Source of the DNA: Ruminococcus sp.
GTDB taxonomy: Bacteria > Bacillota > Clostridia > Oscillospirales > Ruminococcaceae
DNA length: 64,000 nucleotides
Assembly (NCBI GenBank): GCA_017521805.1
Contig: JAFXDK010000085.1
Span: forward strand, 1-64,000
Direction of reading: 5' to 3'
The notes under the pieces were generated by a model. That model worked only from the letters and a program-made list of their open reading frames with translations, was not told the origin of the DNA and searched no databases. How positions within the stretch are numbered: position 1 is the first letter of the stretch; each line of letters starts with the position of its first letter. Positions 26,647-36,800 of this stretch are shown in pieces. Made by a program: the position numbers and the translations under genes.

Positions 26647-28050
26647 TTAGTCTGCTATAAATGCCGCAAACGCCTTGTATGCCATATACAAATCAAGCTT
26701 TGAAATAACTTCATAAGGTGCGTGCATTGACAATACGGGAACTCCCATATCAATTGTATCAACATCAAGATTGGCTATATAAGCCGCAACTGTACCGCCG
26801 CCGCCTGCATCGACTTTTCCCAGTTCGCCAGTCTGCCATATAACATTTTTATCGTTCATAAGTCTGCGAATTCTGCCTGCAAACTCTGCTGATGCATCGG
26901 ATGTACCAGATTTTCCACGTGAACCTGTGTATTTTGTAATACATACACCCTTGTTTACATATGCCGCATTGTTTCTCTCGTTTACTTCAGGGAATGTGGG
27001 GTCAAATGCCGCATTTACATCAGCTGAAAGGCACTCAGAGACAGAAAATACATCTCTACCCTTTGCTCCGAGGGCTTCTGCAATATCTTCAATGAAATAT
27101 CTGAGATAAGACGAACAAAGACCTGTATTGCCGTCACTGCCTGTTTCTTCTTTATCAGCAAGTATAGTCACAGTTGTATGAACAGGTGCTTTACAGCCGA
27201 TAGCCGCTCTTAGTGCAGGATACGCACAACAGCGGTCATCGTGACCGTATCCGCCAACAAGACTTCTGTCAAAGCCGATATCTCTTGCCTTGAACGCAGG
27301 AACAGCTTCAAGTTCGGAAGAAATGAAATCAGCTTCGGTAATACCATATTTCTCAAAAAGGATATTCATGATATTGAGCTTTACAGCTTCACTTGCTTCA
27401 TCATCGCGGAAAGGAATCGAACCAATAAGAAGATTAAGGTCCTCACCTCTGATTATCTTTGTAGCAGTACGTGTCATCTGCTCTGTTGCAAGATGTGGTA
27501 AAAGGTCTGTTACGCAGAATACAGGGTCGTTTTCGTCCTCGCCAATATTTACTGTAACAGAAGTACCATCAGCCTTGATGATTACACCATGGAGAGAAAG
27601 TGGAATTGTTGTCCACTGATACTTCTTGATACCGCCGTAGTAATGTGTTTTAAAGAGCGCAAGCTCGTTATCTTCATAGAGTGGATTCTGTTTAAGGTCA
27701 AGTCTTGGGCTGTCAATATGAGCCGCACAAAGTCTTACACCCTCGCTGATAGGAGCAGTACCGATAATAGCGGCGATAATCGCCTTTCCCCTGTTATTGC
27801 GGTAAATTTTATCACCTGCGCTGAGTTTCATATCTGACTTGTATTCAACAAACCCATTAGCTTCAAGTAATTTTACAGCTTCACAAACTGCCTCACGCTC
27901 AGTTTTAGCGATATCAAGAAACTTTTTATAATCTTCAGCAAAATCAAAAATTGCCTTTTCTTCTGTTTCCTCAATTCTGTTGTAGCCATTTTTACGCTGT
28001 AAGAAAAGCTTTTCTTTAAGCTCCTTTGAAACATTTGTTTTTTCTTCCAT
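26647..28050 (-). CDS. M18 family aminopeptidase
   Basis: This 467-residue cytosolic zinc aminopeptidase removes N-terminal residues from peptides. Expected co-catalytic metal ligands are in 'AAHIDSPRLDLK', 'GYGHDDRCCAYP', 'DKEETGSDG' and the C-terminal 'SMHAPYEV', the order of the M18 (aminopeptidase I / aspartyl aminopeptidase) family. The longer layout with 'YGGIKKYQWTTIPLSLHG' fits the bacterial ApeA-like branch. Start 28050 (ATG) follows AAAGGAG; an in-frame TTG six bases upstream is less likely. It is the last gene after coaE (36 bases). Confidence 0.92.
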   Translation of the reverse strand: MEEKTNVSKELKEKLFLQRKNGYNRIEETEEKAIFDFAEDYKKFLDIAKTEREAVCEAVKLLEANGFVEYKSDMKLSAGDKIYRNNRGKAIIAAIIGTAPISEGVRLCAAHIDSPRLDLKQNPLYEDNELALFKTHYYGGIKKYQWTTIPLSLHGVIIKADGTSVTVNIGEDENDPVFCVTDLLPHLATEQMTRTATKIIRGEDLNLLIGSIPFRDDEASEAVKLNIMNILFEKYGITEADFISSELEAVPAFKARDIGFDRSLVGGYGHDDRCCAYPALRAAIGCKAPVHTTVTILADKEETGSDGNTGLCSSYLRYFIEDIAEALGAKGRDVFSVSECLSADVNAAFDPTFPEVNERNNAAYVNKGVCITKYTGSRGKSGTSDASAEFAGRIRRLMNDKNVIWQTGELGKVDAGGGGTVAAYIANLDVDTIDMGVPVLSMHAPYEVISKLDLYMAYKAFAAFIAD

Positions 28051-28086
28051 GTTCAATTGCTCCTTTCAATATACGGGAAATACAGA

Positions 28087-28734
28087 TTATAATACTGTTG
28101 CTTCAACAGCACGCAAATGATTGTAATAATATTTTATTTTATCCGAGACTTCTTTAGAAATACCTGTTACTGCTTCTATTGTATCATTATTTTCAATGAC
28201 AAAATCGGAATTTGCAGCGAAGAATTCAGCGTCATGCTGACAGTTCATTCTGTCCTGCGCCTGTTTCTCAGTCAATCCGTCACGATTTATAATTCTCTCT
28301 TTTCTCGTTGCTTCATTGGCAAGAACAGATATAATAATTTCACAGAAATCATCAGAATGGCTTTCAAATAAGGTTGGTGCATCAAGCAGAACAAGTTTCT
28401 TTCCGTCATCAGAATATTTTTTTATTTCTTCAAGTATCTCACTGGTGATATAAGGATATATAATTGAATTCAACATTTCCAGTTTTGTCTTATCGGAAAA
28501 TACAATATTTCCAAGCAGCTTTCTATTGAGAGTACCGTTTTCATTTAAAATATTTTCTGAAAAAACTTCTGTAAGTTCTTCAAGACATTTAGTCCCCTTT
28601 TCAACTACTTTACGGGAAATCAAATCTGCATTTATTATTACAAAGCCGTTTTCTTCAAATATCTTTGATACAGTACTTTTTCCTGCACCAGTTTGACCTG
28701 TAAGCCCGACAACGAGTACATCAAGTCCAATCAT
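28087..28734 (-). CDS. coaE: Dephospho-CoA kinase
   Basis: The enzyme phosphorylates dephospho-CoA in the last step of CoA synthesis. It has 215 residues. The P-loop GQTGAGKST lies at 13-21, 'IINADLISRKVVEKG' is the acceptor-site motif (catalytic Asp), 'LVLLDAPTLFES' Walker B-like, and 'RINRDGLTEKQAQDRMNCQ'-type lid sequence follows. The ATG overlaps the stop of the upstream tsaC-like gene as ATGA. Confidence 0.93.
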   Translation of the reverse strand: MIGLDVLVVGLTGQTGAGKSTVSKIFEENGFVIINADLISRKVVEKGTKCLEELTEVFSENILNENGTLNRKLLGNIVFSDKTKLEMLNSIIYPYITSEILEEIKKYSDDGKKLVLLDAPTLFESHSDDFCEIIISVLANEATRKERIINRDGLTEKQAQDRMNCQHDAEFFAANSDFVIENNDTIEAVTGISKEVSDKIKYYYNHLRAVEATVL

Positions 28735-29744
28735 ATCCTTATCACCTCGAATCCAGCCGCTCTTATAAGGCGGTTATATACTGCTAGACCAACTCCCTCT
28801 TTAATGGGAGCACGTACATAAACAGTTTCAGCTCCAACACTGTCAAGCTCCCTCAAACGCTGAAAAATCCAGTGCGCTTGTTCAAGGGGAGTTTCGCCAT
28901 AGGTCATGTAATTATATGGAAAATCCTTTTCATCGCTATTGTAAATAAGAGAATATACCTTTTCACCGTCGTTTTCAGAAATAAAACGTCTGAAATCCGC
29001 CGAACTACTCTCAACCATTATTACATTAGCTTTTGGAGAATAATGCTTATATTTCATTCCAGGAGAAGCGGCTTCCTGTCCGTCCTCGAGTTCCTTTAAA
29101 ATTGAGGGGTCTATTATAACCTCATGGCATATTTCAAGAAGCATTTCTTTTGTTATAGCTCCGGGGCGGAGAATACGCACTGAATCCTCTGTTTCAAAGG
29201 AAATTACCGTAGATTCTACACCGAATTCAGATGTGCCACCGTCAAGAACAGCGGCAATACGTCCATTCATATCCTCCATAACGTGAACTGCGCAGGTAGG
29301 ACTTGGAAGCCCGGAAATGTTTGCAGAAGGTGCAGCTATAGGACAGCCTGATTCTACAATAATCTTGTGCATAATCGCATGAGAAGGAACACGGATTCCT
29401 ACTGTATCAAGTCCTCCAGAGGTTACCATGGGAATTTTATCGTTTTTTTGCAGAACCATTGTAAGTGGTCCCGGACAGAATTTATCCGCAAGCTTATACG
29501 CAAGGGACGGTATATATGATGTGTAATTTTCAGCCTGTGAAAAATCGGCTACATGAACAATAAGAGGATTGTCAGCAGGTCTGCCCTTTGCAGCGAAAAC
29601 AACTCTTACAGCTTTTTCGTCAAGGGCATTTGCTCCGAGACCATATACGGTTTCGGTTGGTATACCCACAACCTCTCCTTTTTTTATCAGTTCCGCTGCT
29701 GATGAAATATCCTCAGCGGAATCACTAAATAATATCGTTTTCAT
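28731..29744 (-). CDS. L-threonylcarbamoyladenylate synthase (Sua5 type)
   Basis: The enzyme makes threonylcarbamoyl-AMP from Thr, bicarbonate and ATP for the t6A37 modification of ANN-decoding tRNAs. The 337 residues comprise the YrdC domain ('GIPTETVYGLGANA', 'KGRPADNPLIVHV', 'PGPLTMVL', 'VGIRVPSH', 'APSANISG') and a C-terminal Sua5 domain (from about 225, 'ASPGMKYKHYSPKANV'), so this is the Sua5/YwlC form, not the short TsaC. It starts two bases after prfA. Confidence 0.95.
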   Translation of the reverse strand: MKTILFSDSAEDISSAAELIKKGEVVGIPTETVYGLGANALDEKAVRVVFAAKGRPADNPLIVHVADFSQAENYTSYIPSLAYKLADKFCPGPLTMVLQKNDKIPMVTSGGLDTVGIRVPSHAIMHKIIVESGCPIAAPSANISGLPSPTCAVHVMEDMNGRIAAVLDGGTSEFGVESTVISFETEDSVRILRPGAITKEMLLEICHEVIIDPSILKELEDGQEAASPGMKYKHYSPKANVIMVESSSADFRRFISENDGEKVYSLIYNSDEKDFPYNYMTYGETPLEQAHWIFQRLRELDSVGAETVYVRAPIKEGVGLAVYNRLIRAAGFEVIRI

Positions 29745-29746
29745 AA

Positions 29747-30820
29747 TTATTCTTCCTGACTTGCAAGTTTTGCTGCCTGATCAGCTGTTGCAAGCGCGTC
29801 AAAAACTTCGTCCAAATTGCCGTTGAGCAAATCTTCCAGACGATAAATTGTAAGTCCTATTCTGTGGTCAGTAAGTCTGCCTTGCGGGTAATTATAAGTA
29901 CGTATACGTTCAGAACGGTCACCTGTACCTACCTGCATTTTTCTCTCTGACGCAACCTTAGCCGCCTGTTCCTCCTGCATTGCCTCGTAAATACGTGAAC
30001 GGAGGATTTTCATTGCCTTATCTTTATTCTTGTGCTGGCTTCGCTCGTCCTGACATTCAACAACAACATTTGTAGGCAGATACGTGATTCTTACTGCTGA
30101 TTCAGTTTTGTTGATATGCTGACCGCCCGCACCGCTGGCACGAAAATAGTCGATTTTCAAATCCGTGGGGCTTATTTCAAGCTCTACTTCATCAGCCTCA
30201 ACAAGAACAGCAACCGTTACTGTTGAGGTATGAATTCTGCCCTGAGATTCTGTTTCAGGCACTCTCTGCACACGATGAACACCGCTTTCATATTTCAGAC
30301 GGGAATATGCGTTTTCTCCCTCAATAGAGAAACTGATTTCCTTAAATCCTCCAAGCTCCGTTGGTTGTGCGTTGAGAATTTCCTGTTTCCAGCCCTTTGA
30401 TTCTGCATACATCGTATACATACGATAAAGTGAATTTGCAAACAAGGCAGCCTCCTCGCCACCTGCACCACCGCGGATTTCAATAATAACACTCTTGTCA
30501 TCATTAGGGTCTTTGGGAAGAAGAAGTATTTTAAGCTCCTGTGAAATGTCCTCCATAGCAACTTTATTTTCTTCATATTCCATTTGAGCCATTTCCTTGA
30601 AATCTTTATCAAGTCCGCCTGCATCAAGAAGCTCCTTTGCCTCAGTGAAGCTGTTCTCTGCAGATTTGTATTCCCTATATTTTTCAATTATGGGAGTCAT
30701 ATTCTTATACTCACGCATAAGCTGAGCATAAAGTTTATTGTCGCTGACTGTTTCGGAATCAGACAGTCTCTGGCTAATCTCCTCGTATTTATTTTCCATT
30801 ACCGCAAGTTTTTCAAACAT
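29747..30820 (-). CDS. prfA: Peptide chain release factor 1
   Basis: RF1 terminates translation at UAA and UAG. It has 357 residues. The GGQ loop is in '[19 protein letters not shown]', contacting the peptidyl-transferase centre, and '[19 protein letters not shown]' corresponds to the stop-codon-reading region with PET in place of the usual PAT/PVT-type tripeptide. The N-terminal coiled-coil domain is intact. First in prfA-tsaC(Sua5)-coaE-peptidase, behind a DUF951 gene. Confidence 0.96.
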   Translation of the reverse strand: MFEKLAVMENKYEEISQRLSDSETVSDNKLYAQLMREYKNMTPIIEKYREYKSAENSFTEAKELLDAGGLDKDFKEMAQMEYEENKVAMEDISQELKILLLPKDPNDDKSVIIEIRGGAGGEEAALFANSLYRMYTMYAESKGWKQEILNAQPTELGGFKEISFSIEGENAYSRLKYESGVHRVQRVPETESQGRIHTSTVTVAVLVEADEVELEISPTDLKIDYFRASGAGGQHINKTESAVRITYLPTNVVVECQDERSQHKNKDKAMKILRSRIYEAMQEEQAAKVASERKMQVGTGDRSERIRTYNYPQGRLTDHRIGLTIYRLEDLLNGNLDEVFDALATADQAAKLASQEE

Positions 30821-30872
30821 AATATAATCCTTTCATATACACTAATATTTGTCCATATCTCATGCATTAAGG

Positions 30873-31061
30873 CTAACCTTCTGTTTCGCGGCGGATGTTT
30901 TTTATACTTTTTTCGATTTTTTTACGCGGAACAAGAAATTCCCTTCCACATCCTGTGCATTTCAATCTGAAATCCATACCAGAGCGTATAACAAGCATTT
31001 CCGATGAACCGCAGGGATGCTGTTTCTTCATTACAAGTATATCATCAGGACGTACATCCAT
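30873..31061 (-). CDS. DUF951 family small zinc-binding protein
   Basis: This 62-residue protein has the family pattern 'MKKQHPCGSSEMLVIRSGMDFRLKCTGCGREFLVPR', with cysteines at about 17, 35 and 38 (HPCG and CTGC) that probably bind zinc, and a basic C-terminal helix. DUF951 proteins are widespread in Firmicutes and have no proven function; a nucleic-acid or ribosome role is only a guess. AGGTG precedes the ATG. It leads the operon ahead of prfA (52 bases). Confidence 0.88.
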   Translation of the reverse strand: MDVRPDDILVMKKQHPCGSSEMLVIRSGMDFRLKCTGCGREFLVPRKKIEKSIKNIRRETEG

Positions 31062-31103
31062 TGCAGATTCACCTCACAAATAAATACAAAATCGTACTGT
31101 ATA

Positions 31104-31132
31104 ATTATACCCTAAATTCGAGATTAAATCAA
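31104..31132 (-). promoter_or_regulatory. Promoter of DUF951-prfA operon
   Basis: TTGATT (31127-31132) and TATAAT (31104-31109) on the minus strand with a 17-base spacer. Confidence 0.7.
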
Positions 31133-31233
31133 TATATACGAAGTATATTTTTTAAAGTTTGTGTAAAAATAATAAAAACACAAAAAAATTATATGTAATG
31201 CAGACAAAAATAATAATAAGAAAGGTGCTGACT

Positions 31234-31602
31234 ATGGTAACAAGAGTAACAGCTGAATTTGAAACTCCTGAATCTGCTGAAATGGCATTAAAAAAAATCA
31301 GAGAAAATGTCCGCGGAGTATACTCCACAAATTTTGTTTACAACAGGGAGTCTGACAAAGCAGAACGTCTAAGAGGAAAAGATATATTCACTATACTCCC
31401 TACAGCTTTGCATCCCACAAGTAATTTTCTGACAATGGTTATGGAATCACCTGCTTCCATAGATGTTATTCCCGAACCCTCCCGAAGCAGAAAAACAAGT
31501 GTATTCATTGTATGTGACGGAAACGGAACAGATGATATCAGTTCTATTTTAACTTCTGCAGGCGGAAGTAATATTTATATCCCAAATCGTCAAAATATCT
31601 GA
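31234..31602 (+). CDS. Unknown small two-part protein
   Basis: The 122-residue protein is not assigned to a known family. Its N-terminal 'VTAEFETPESAEMALKKIREN' looks like a beta-alpha ferredoxin-like half, as in stress proteins that begin with a similar strand and helix; the C-terminal 'TSVFIVCDGNGTDDISSILTSAGG' could form the matching half. No signal or membrane helix. Start 31234 is chosen for GAAAGG upstream, instead of an ATG further 5'. It lies 140 bases before the S1-domain gene in the same direction. Confidence 0.7.
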   Translation: MVTRVTAEFETPESAEMALKKIRENVRGVYSTNFVYNRESDKAERLRGKDIFTILPTALHPTSNFLTMVMESPASIDVIPEPSRSRKTSVFIVCDGNGTDDISSILTSAGGSNIYIPNRQNI

Positions 31603-31660
31603 AAAAAATACCGTTCTATTTTTTTACACTGCCGCATAGTATTTACTACGATAAAGTCAT

Positions 31661-31713
31661 CTCTGAAAAATCTATAGCATAAATTACTATCATGTACCCA
31701 TGATTTTTCAGAG
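31661..31713 (+). promoter_or_regulatory. Inverted repeat in the leader of the S1-domain gene
   Basis: CTCTGAAAAATC (31661-31672) and GATTTTTCAGAG (31702-31713) are exact complements around 29 bases, ending 18 bases before the GGAGG of the next gene. No T run follows. It could be an attenuator, a protein site, or a distant relative of the repeat family with CTCTAAAAACC ends. Confidence 0.5.
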
Positions 31714-31743
31714 GTGCACATAAATAAATCGGAGGTAAAAATT

Positions 31744-32673
31744 ATGAACGAATACAGACCGGAAGGCAGCCTTTTCAGAACTACCGCAAATCAGAAGTAT
31801 ATCTCAACCCTCGACGGTCTTACTGAGGCTATGGAAAAAGGAATTATCCTTGAAGCAAGAGCTGCCGTTTGCGACAGCTCCCATAATCTCATTGTTGATC
31901 TGCCATGTGCTGAAGGTATCATATACCGTGAAAATGGTGCTGTTGGAATTTCAGACGGTTCAACCCGTGATATTGCGATTATTTCAAGGGTAAATAAAAT
32001 CGTATGTTTTAAAGTTGTACGAATTATTTCGTCAGAAAACGGAAAAATCTCAGTTGAACTTTCACGTGCTGCTGCGCAAAAGGAGTGTATCGAAAATTAT
32101 ACTGATAAACTTTCTCTTGGCGATGTAATTGATGCGCGTATAACTCATCTTGAACAGTTCGGTTGTTTTGTGGATATCGGCTGCGGTATTCCTTCTCTTA
32201 TTCCCATTGATTCGATTTCAGTATCACGTATCGCTCATCCCTCTGACCGTTTTTCAGTGGGACAATATATCCGTGCAATTGTACGCTCTCGTGAAGGTTC
32301 AAGAATATGTCTCAGCCACAAGGAACTTCTTGGAACATGGCAGGAGAATGCTTCGGGATTTAAAACAGGTGAGACTGTTTCGGGAATAGTCCGCTCCGTT
32401 GAAAATTACGGTGTATTTGTTGAACTTTCACCAAATCTTGCTGGTCTTGCGGAGCTTCGGGACGATATTCAGCCTGGGCAGAATGTAAGCGTCTACATAA
32501 AAGCAATAATCCCCGAAAAAATGAAAATTAAGCTTGTTATTGTGGATATATGCGATGATTGCCCTCCAGATAAAAGCTATAAATATTTTACTGATTCCTT
32601 GCATTTTGACCGCTGGGATTATGCGCCAGAGTGTTCAGGAAAAAGAATCTATACAGAATTTCAGACAGCATAA
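31744..32673 (+). CDS. S1-domain RNA-binding protein
   Basis: The 309-residue protein has at least two clear S1 (OB-fold) RNA-binding domains: 'GDVIDARITHLEQFGCFVDIGCGIPSLIPIDSIS' and 'GETVSGIVRSVENYGVFVELSPNLAGLAEL', with a degenerate one nearer the N-terminus (about 40-110). This is the S1-like layout of short Firmicutes RpsA homologues. It may act in translation initiation or mRNA handling; it is not the six-domain ribosomal S1. Start 31744 follows CGGAGG; a GTG 30 bases upstream is disfavoured. Confidence 0.85.
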   Translation: MNEYRPEGSLFRTTANQKYISTLDGLTEAMEKGIILEARAAVCDSSHNLIVDLPCAEGIIYRENGAVGISDGSTRDIAIISRVNKIVCFKVVRIISSENGKISVELSRAAAQKECIENYTDKLSLGDVIDARITHLEQFGCFVDIGCGIPSLIPIDSISVSRIAHPSDRFSVGQYIRAIVRSREGSRICLSHKELLGTWQENASGFKTGETVSGIVRSVENYGVFVELSPNLAGLAELRDDIQPGQNVSVYIKAIIPEKMKIKLVIVDICDDCPPDKSYKYFTDSLHFDRWDYAPECSGKRIYTEFQTA

Positions 32674-32686
32674 TATTCAGCAATCA

Positions 32687-32717
32687 AAAACTCCTGCCCA
32701 AAAAAGACAGGAGTTTT
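32687..32717. terminator. Bidirectional terminator
   Basis: AAAACTCCTG and CAGGAGTTTT pair between convergent genes, followed by T-rich sequence. Confidence 0.85.
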
Positions 32718-32729
32718 GTTTTATTAGGT

Positions 32730-33692
32730 TTAGAATGCAATTTCCTCAGCTATATGGTGAAGTTTTTCATCATATGATTTAGTCATTGAAAGTGCTTCCT
32801 GAATATCATAGTCAACGATCTTGCTGTCCTTGATACCAACAACACGGTTGCCGATACCCTGCTCAATAAGCTCAACTGCATAATAACCCATACGTGTAGC
32901 CTCAACTCTGTCTCTAAGTGTAGGAGTACCACCTCTCTGAACGTGACCGAGAATTGTAGCTCTTGCCTCGATACCTGTCTTTTCCTGTAAAGCAGTTGCA
33001 ATTTCCTGAGAATGACCGATACCCTCAGCAACGATTACCACGAAATTCTGCTTGCCCTTAGCTTTCTTCTCAAGCATTGTGTTAGCAATAGCATCAATAT
33101 TATAAGGAACTTCCTGTGTAATAATATCAGTAGCTCCGCAGGCAATACCTGTGTTTACAGCAATATGACCTGCACCGCGTCCCATAACCTCAACTACAGA
33201 AATTCTGTCGTGAGACTGTGATGTGTCACGAAGCTTATCAACAAGCTCCATAGCAGTATTCATAGCTGTATCAAAGCCGATTGTGTAATCAGTACAAGAA
33301 ATATCATTGTCAATTGTTCCTGGAATACCTACACATACCATACCCATAGCGGAAAGGTCAGCAGCGCCTCTAAAAGAGCCGTCACCACCGATAACTACAA
33401 GACCCTCAATGCCGAGTTTATCACACTGAGCTTTAGCCTTTGCCACGCCCTCCTGAGTTCTGAACTCAGGACATCTTGCAGTGTAAAGTACAGTACCGCC
33501 CTGATGAATAATATCTGAAACGCTTCTCTCATCCATTTTGAAAACGTCTCCGTTAATAAGACCGTTATATCCTCTGTGAACGCCGTAAACCTCCATACCT
33601 TTGCTGAGAGCGCTTCTTACAACTGCTCTGATAGCAGCATTCATTCCGGGAGCATCTCCACCACTTGTAAGTACACCAATTTTTTTACTCAT
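32730..33692 (-). CDS. pfkA: ATP-dependent 6-phosphofructokinase
   Basis: This is the committed step of glycolysis. It has 320 residues. 'GVLTSGGDAPGMNAAIRA' binds ATP, GGDGS at 102-106 has Gly at the position that marks ATP use (PPi enzymes have Asp), 'GIPGTIDNDI' carries the catalytic aspartate, and 'LGHVQRGGTPT' the effector/substrate arginines. Start 33692 is placed by GGAGAA upstream. It has its own promoter and so can be expressed apart from dnaE upstream. A short hairpin AGCCG/CGGCT lies in its 5' leader. Confidence 0.96.
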   Translation of the reverse strand: MSKKIGVLTSGGDAPGMNAAIRAVVRSALSKGMEVYGVHRGYNGLINGDVFKMDERSVSDIIHQGGTVLYTARCPEFRTQEGVAKAKAQCDKLGIEGLVVIGGDGSFRGAADLSAMGMVCVGIPGTIDNDISCTDYTIGFDTAMNTAMELVDKLRDTSQSHDRISVVEVMGRGAGHIAVNTGIACGATDIITQEVPYNIDAIANTMLEKKAKGKQNFVVIVAEGIGHSQEIATALQEKTGIEARATILGHVQRGGTPTLRDRVEATRMGYYAVELIEQGIGNRVVGIKDSKIVDYDIQEALSMTKSYDEKLHHIAEEIAF

Positions 33693-33763
33693 TTTCAAAT
33701 TCTCCATTCTGCTATATTGCTTATATTGAGCCGTTTACGGCTTGAATGACATATACATTTATT

Positions 33764-33792
33764 ATTTTACCTCTTTTTAATTAAAAAGTCAA
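33764..33792 (-). promoter_or_regulatory. Promoter of pfkA
   Basis: TTGACT (33787-33792) and TAAAAT (33764-33769) on the minus strand with a 17-base spacer. Confidence 0.7.
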
Positions 33793-33875
33793 GACTATTC
33801 CTTGATTTTTTCCACATCAACTCACTTTCCGTAGTTTTGCACAAATAAATATGTTGAAAGCATCATATTTCTGAA

Positions 33876-36800
33876 TCAGATAAGTCCTATGTTTTCAGCA
33901 GCAATAAATCCACAAAGTCTGTTAAAAGATTCAACCGAAATGCCAATCATAAGTTTGTTTTTTGGACGAACCATTTTTTTGACATCAGTAAAATAAAAGC
34001 ATATTTTTGTATTTCCTTTATATTGTTGGCATATATTGTTTATTTCATTTACCGGAATATTATCGGAGTTTGTTTTTATACACAATTGCATATGCTCTGT
34101 TATCTGCAGAAATTCACTTTCAACGGCTATGCTTCCGCATATAACAGAAATACTATCATCTTTTTTTGATATGCGGCCGTTAATATAAACTACTGAATCC
34201 TCTGTAAGTTTTGATGCTGACAACAAAAATAAATCAGGGAACACTACAGCATCAATTTCCCCACTGCTGTCCTCCAGAGTGAGAAAACACATTTTACTGC
34301 CTTTTTTTGTTTCATGAAGCTTTCTTTTGCGGATAATACACATTAACTTTACCGCGTCATCATCTTTTACACTTTCATCTGTAATAGCAGCTATTCTCTG
34401 CACTTTCAGAAGCTGTGCAAGATATTCAAATTCTGATAATGGGTCGCCTGTGAGATATATTCCTGCCGCTTCCTTTTCCATTGCAAGAAGTTTTTTTCTG
34501 TCATATTCCGGACGGTATGAAATTTTTATATTCATATCCTCTGTAGATACTGTATCAAATAAATTCATCTGTCCGTCAATTATTCCACGCGCTCCCCTGC
34601 CTGCCATTTCAAGCAGCATTTCACAGCTTTCAAGCATCTGACAGCGGTTTAATCGCAATCCATCAAAAGCTCCTGTTTTAATAAGGTTTTCAAGAGCCTT
34701 TTTATTAAGCTCCCTGCCCGAAATTCGTTCACAAAAATCCTGCAAACTTGTAAAATTTCCGTTTTCCTGACGATTTGCTATAATTTTGTCCGCAAGCCCC
34801 CAGCCAGCATTTTTAACTGCCAATAGTCCGAAATACAACTTTTTTCCGTCATAAATAAAGCCTTTCATGCTTCTGTTTATATCAGGTGGCATAACTTCAA
34901 TTCCTGCTGTTCGGCAATCAGTAATGTAATCTACCAACCTCCCTCCACCAGTCATTACACTTGACATAAGAGCCGCCATATATATCCCTCTGTAGTGGCA
35001 TTTCAGATAAGCAGTCTGATATGCAAGATACGCATATGCTGCCGCGTGGGATTTATTGAATGCATATGACGCAAAGCTTACCATTTCATCAAAAATCTTA
35101 TTGGCAATTCCTGTAGATACGCCGTTCTCCATTGCTCCATATACAAAGCTTTCGCGCTCCTGCAGCATAACATCCTGCTTTTTCTTTGCCATTGCACGGC
35201 GAACATTATCCGCGTGACCGTAGGAATATCCTGCAAGCTTGCGACATATCTCCATAACCTGCTCCTGATATACCATTACACCATAAGTTTCTTCAAGAGT
35301 TTCTTTCAGCATTGGATGAAGATATTCAACATTCTGCGGATTTCGTTTGTTATTTATATAAACAGGAATAGACTTCATAGGTCCCGGACGATAAAGGGAT
35401 ATTATAACAATAAGGTCGTCAAGCCTTTCGGGTTTCAGTTCCGTAAGCCATTTTGTCATACCGTCGCTTTCAAACTGAAATACACCTGCTGTATCACCTT
35501 TTGACAGCATTTCATACACTTCGTTGTCGTTTTCTGGTATTGTATTTATATTAAAATCAGGCTGAAATTTGCGTATTTCATTGACTGTATCACGTATAAC
35601 AGTAAGGTTTCGCAGGCCAAGGAAATCCATTTTTAGAAGTCCCAAGGCTTCAAGATATGTCATGGTATATTGTGTAATTATCGTATTATCGTTTTTCTGG
35701 ACAGGAACAAGTTCATCCAGCTTTATATCTGAAATTACCACTCCTGCGGCATGAGTTGAAGTATGTCTCGGCATTCCCTCCAGCTTCAACGCTAAGTCAA
35801 TTAGCTTTTTTACAGATTTATCGGCTGTATATAATGCTGCAAGCTCCTTATTCTCTTTTAGGGAATACGAGAAATCATTCTTCGGGTCAATCATTTTTGC
35901 GATTTTGTCTCCGAGATTATAAGATAAACCCAGAACTCTGACAATATCGCGGACTGCCGCTTTTGCTTTGAGGGTATCAAATGCAATAATTTCTGATACC
36001 TTGTCCGCACCGTATTTCTGAACAACGTAATCCTTTACGGCCTGTCTGCCCTCTATACAGAAGTCTATATCAAAATCTGGCATACTTACTCTTTCGGGAT
36101 TAAGAAAGCGCTCAAACATAAGATTGTATTTCATTGGGTCTATTCCTGTTATTCCGATACAATAAGCGCAAAGACTTCCTGCTCCCGAGCCGCGCCCAGG
36201 ACCTACGGGAATATTATTTTCTCTTGCGTAACGGATAAAATCCCAGACAATCAAGAAATAATCGACGAAATGCTTTTCTTCTATAACAGATAATTCATAT
36301 TCAAGCCGTGATACTGTCTCAGCAGAGACATTTCTGCCGTAATGACGATACAGTCCCTCAAAGCTCAGTTTACGAAGATATTCTGCATTATTCACAACTC
36401 TCTCTGTTTTAAATTCAGGAATTTTTATTCCGCTGTCAAAATTGAAATCCACATTACATCTTTCAGCAATCTTTGATGTGATAGTTAAAGCTTCCTCATG
36501 ACCATCGAAGAGTTCTGTCATTTCCTCAGCAGATTTAACATAAAATTCATCTGTGCCGAAGTCAAGACCATTTGGATTATCAAGAACTGTTCCAGTCTGT
36601 ATACACATCAGGACTTTTTGAAGTTCTGAATCCTCACGGCTGAGATAATGACAATCATTAGTAGCAACAAGTGGAATTCCTGTTATCGCAGATAATCTAT
36701 AAAGCTGAGGGAGGATTTCAAGCTGTTGACGGAGATGATGATTCTGAATCTCTATAAAGAAATTACCATCACCGAATATGTCAAGATAATCCAGAGCAGC

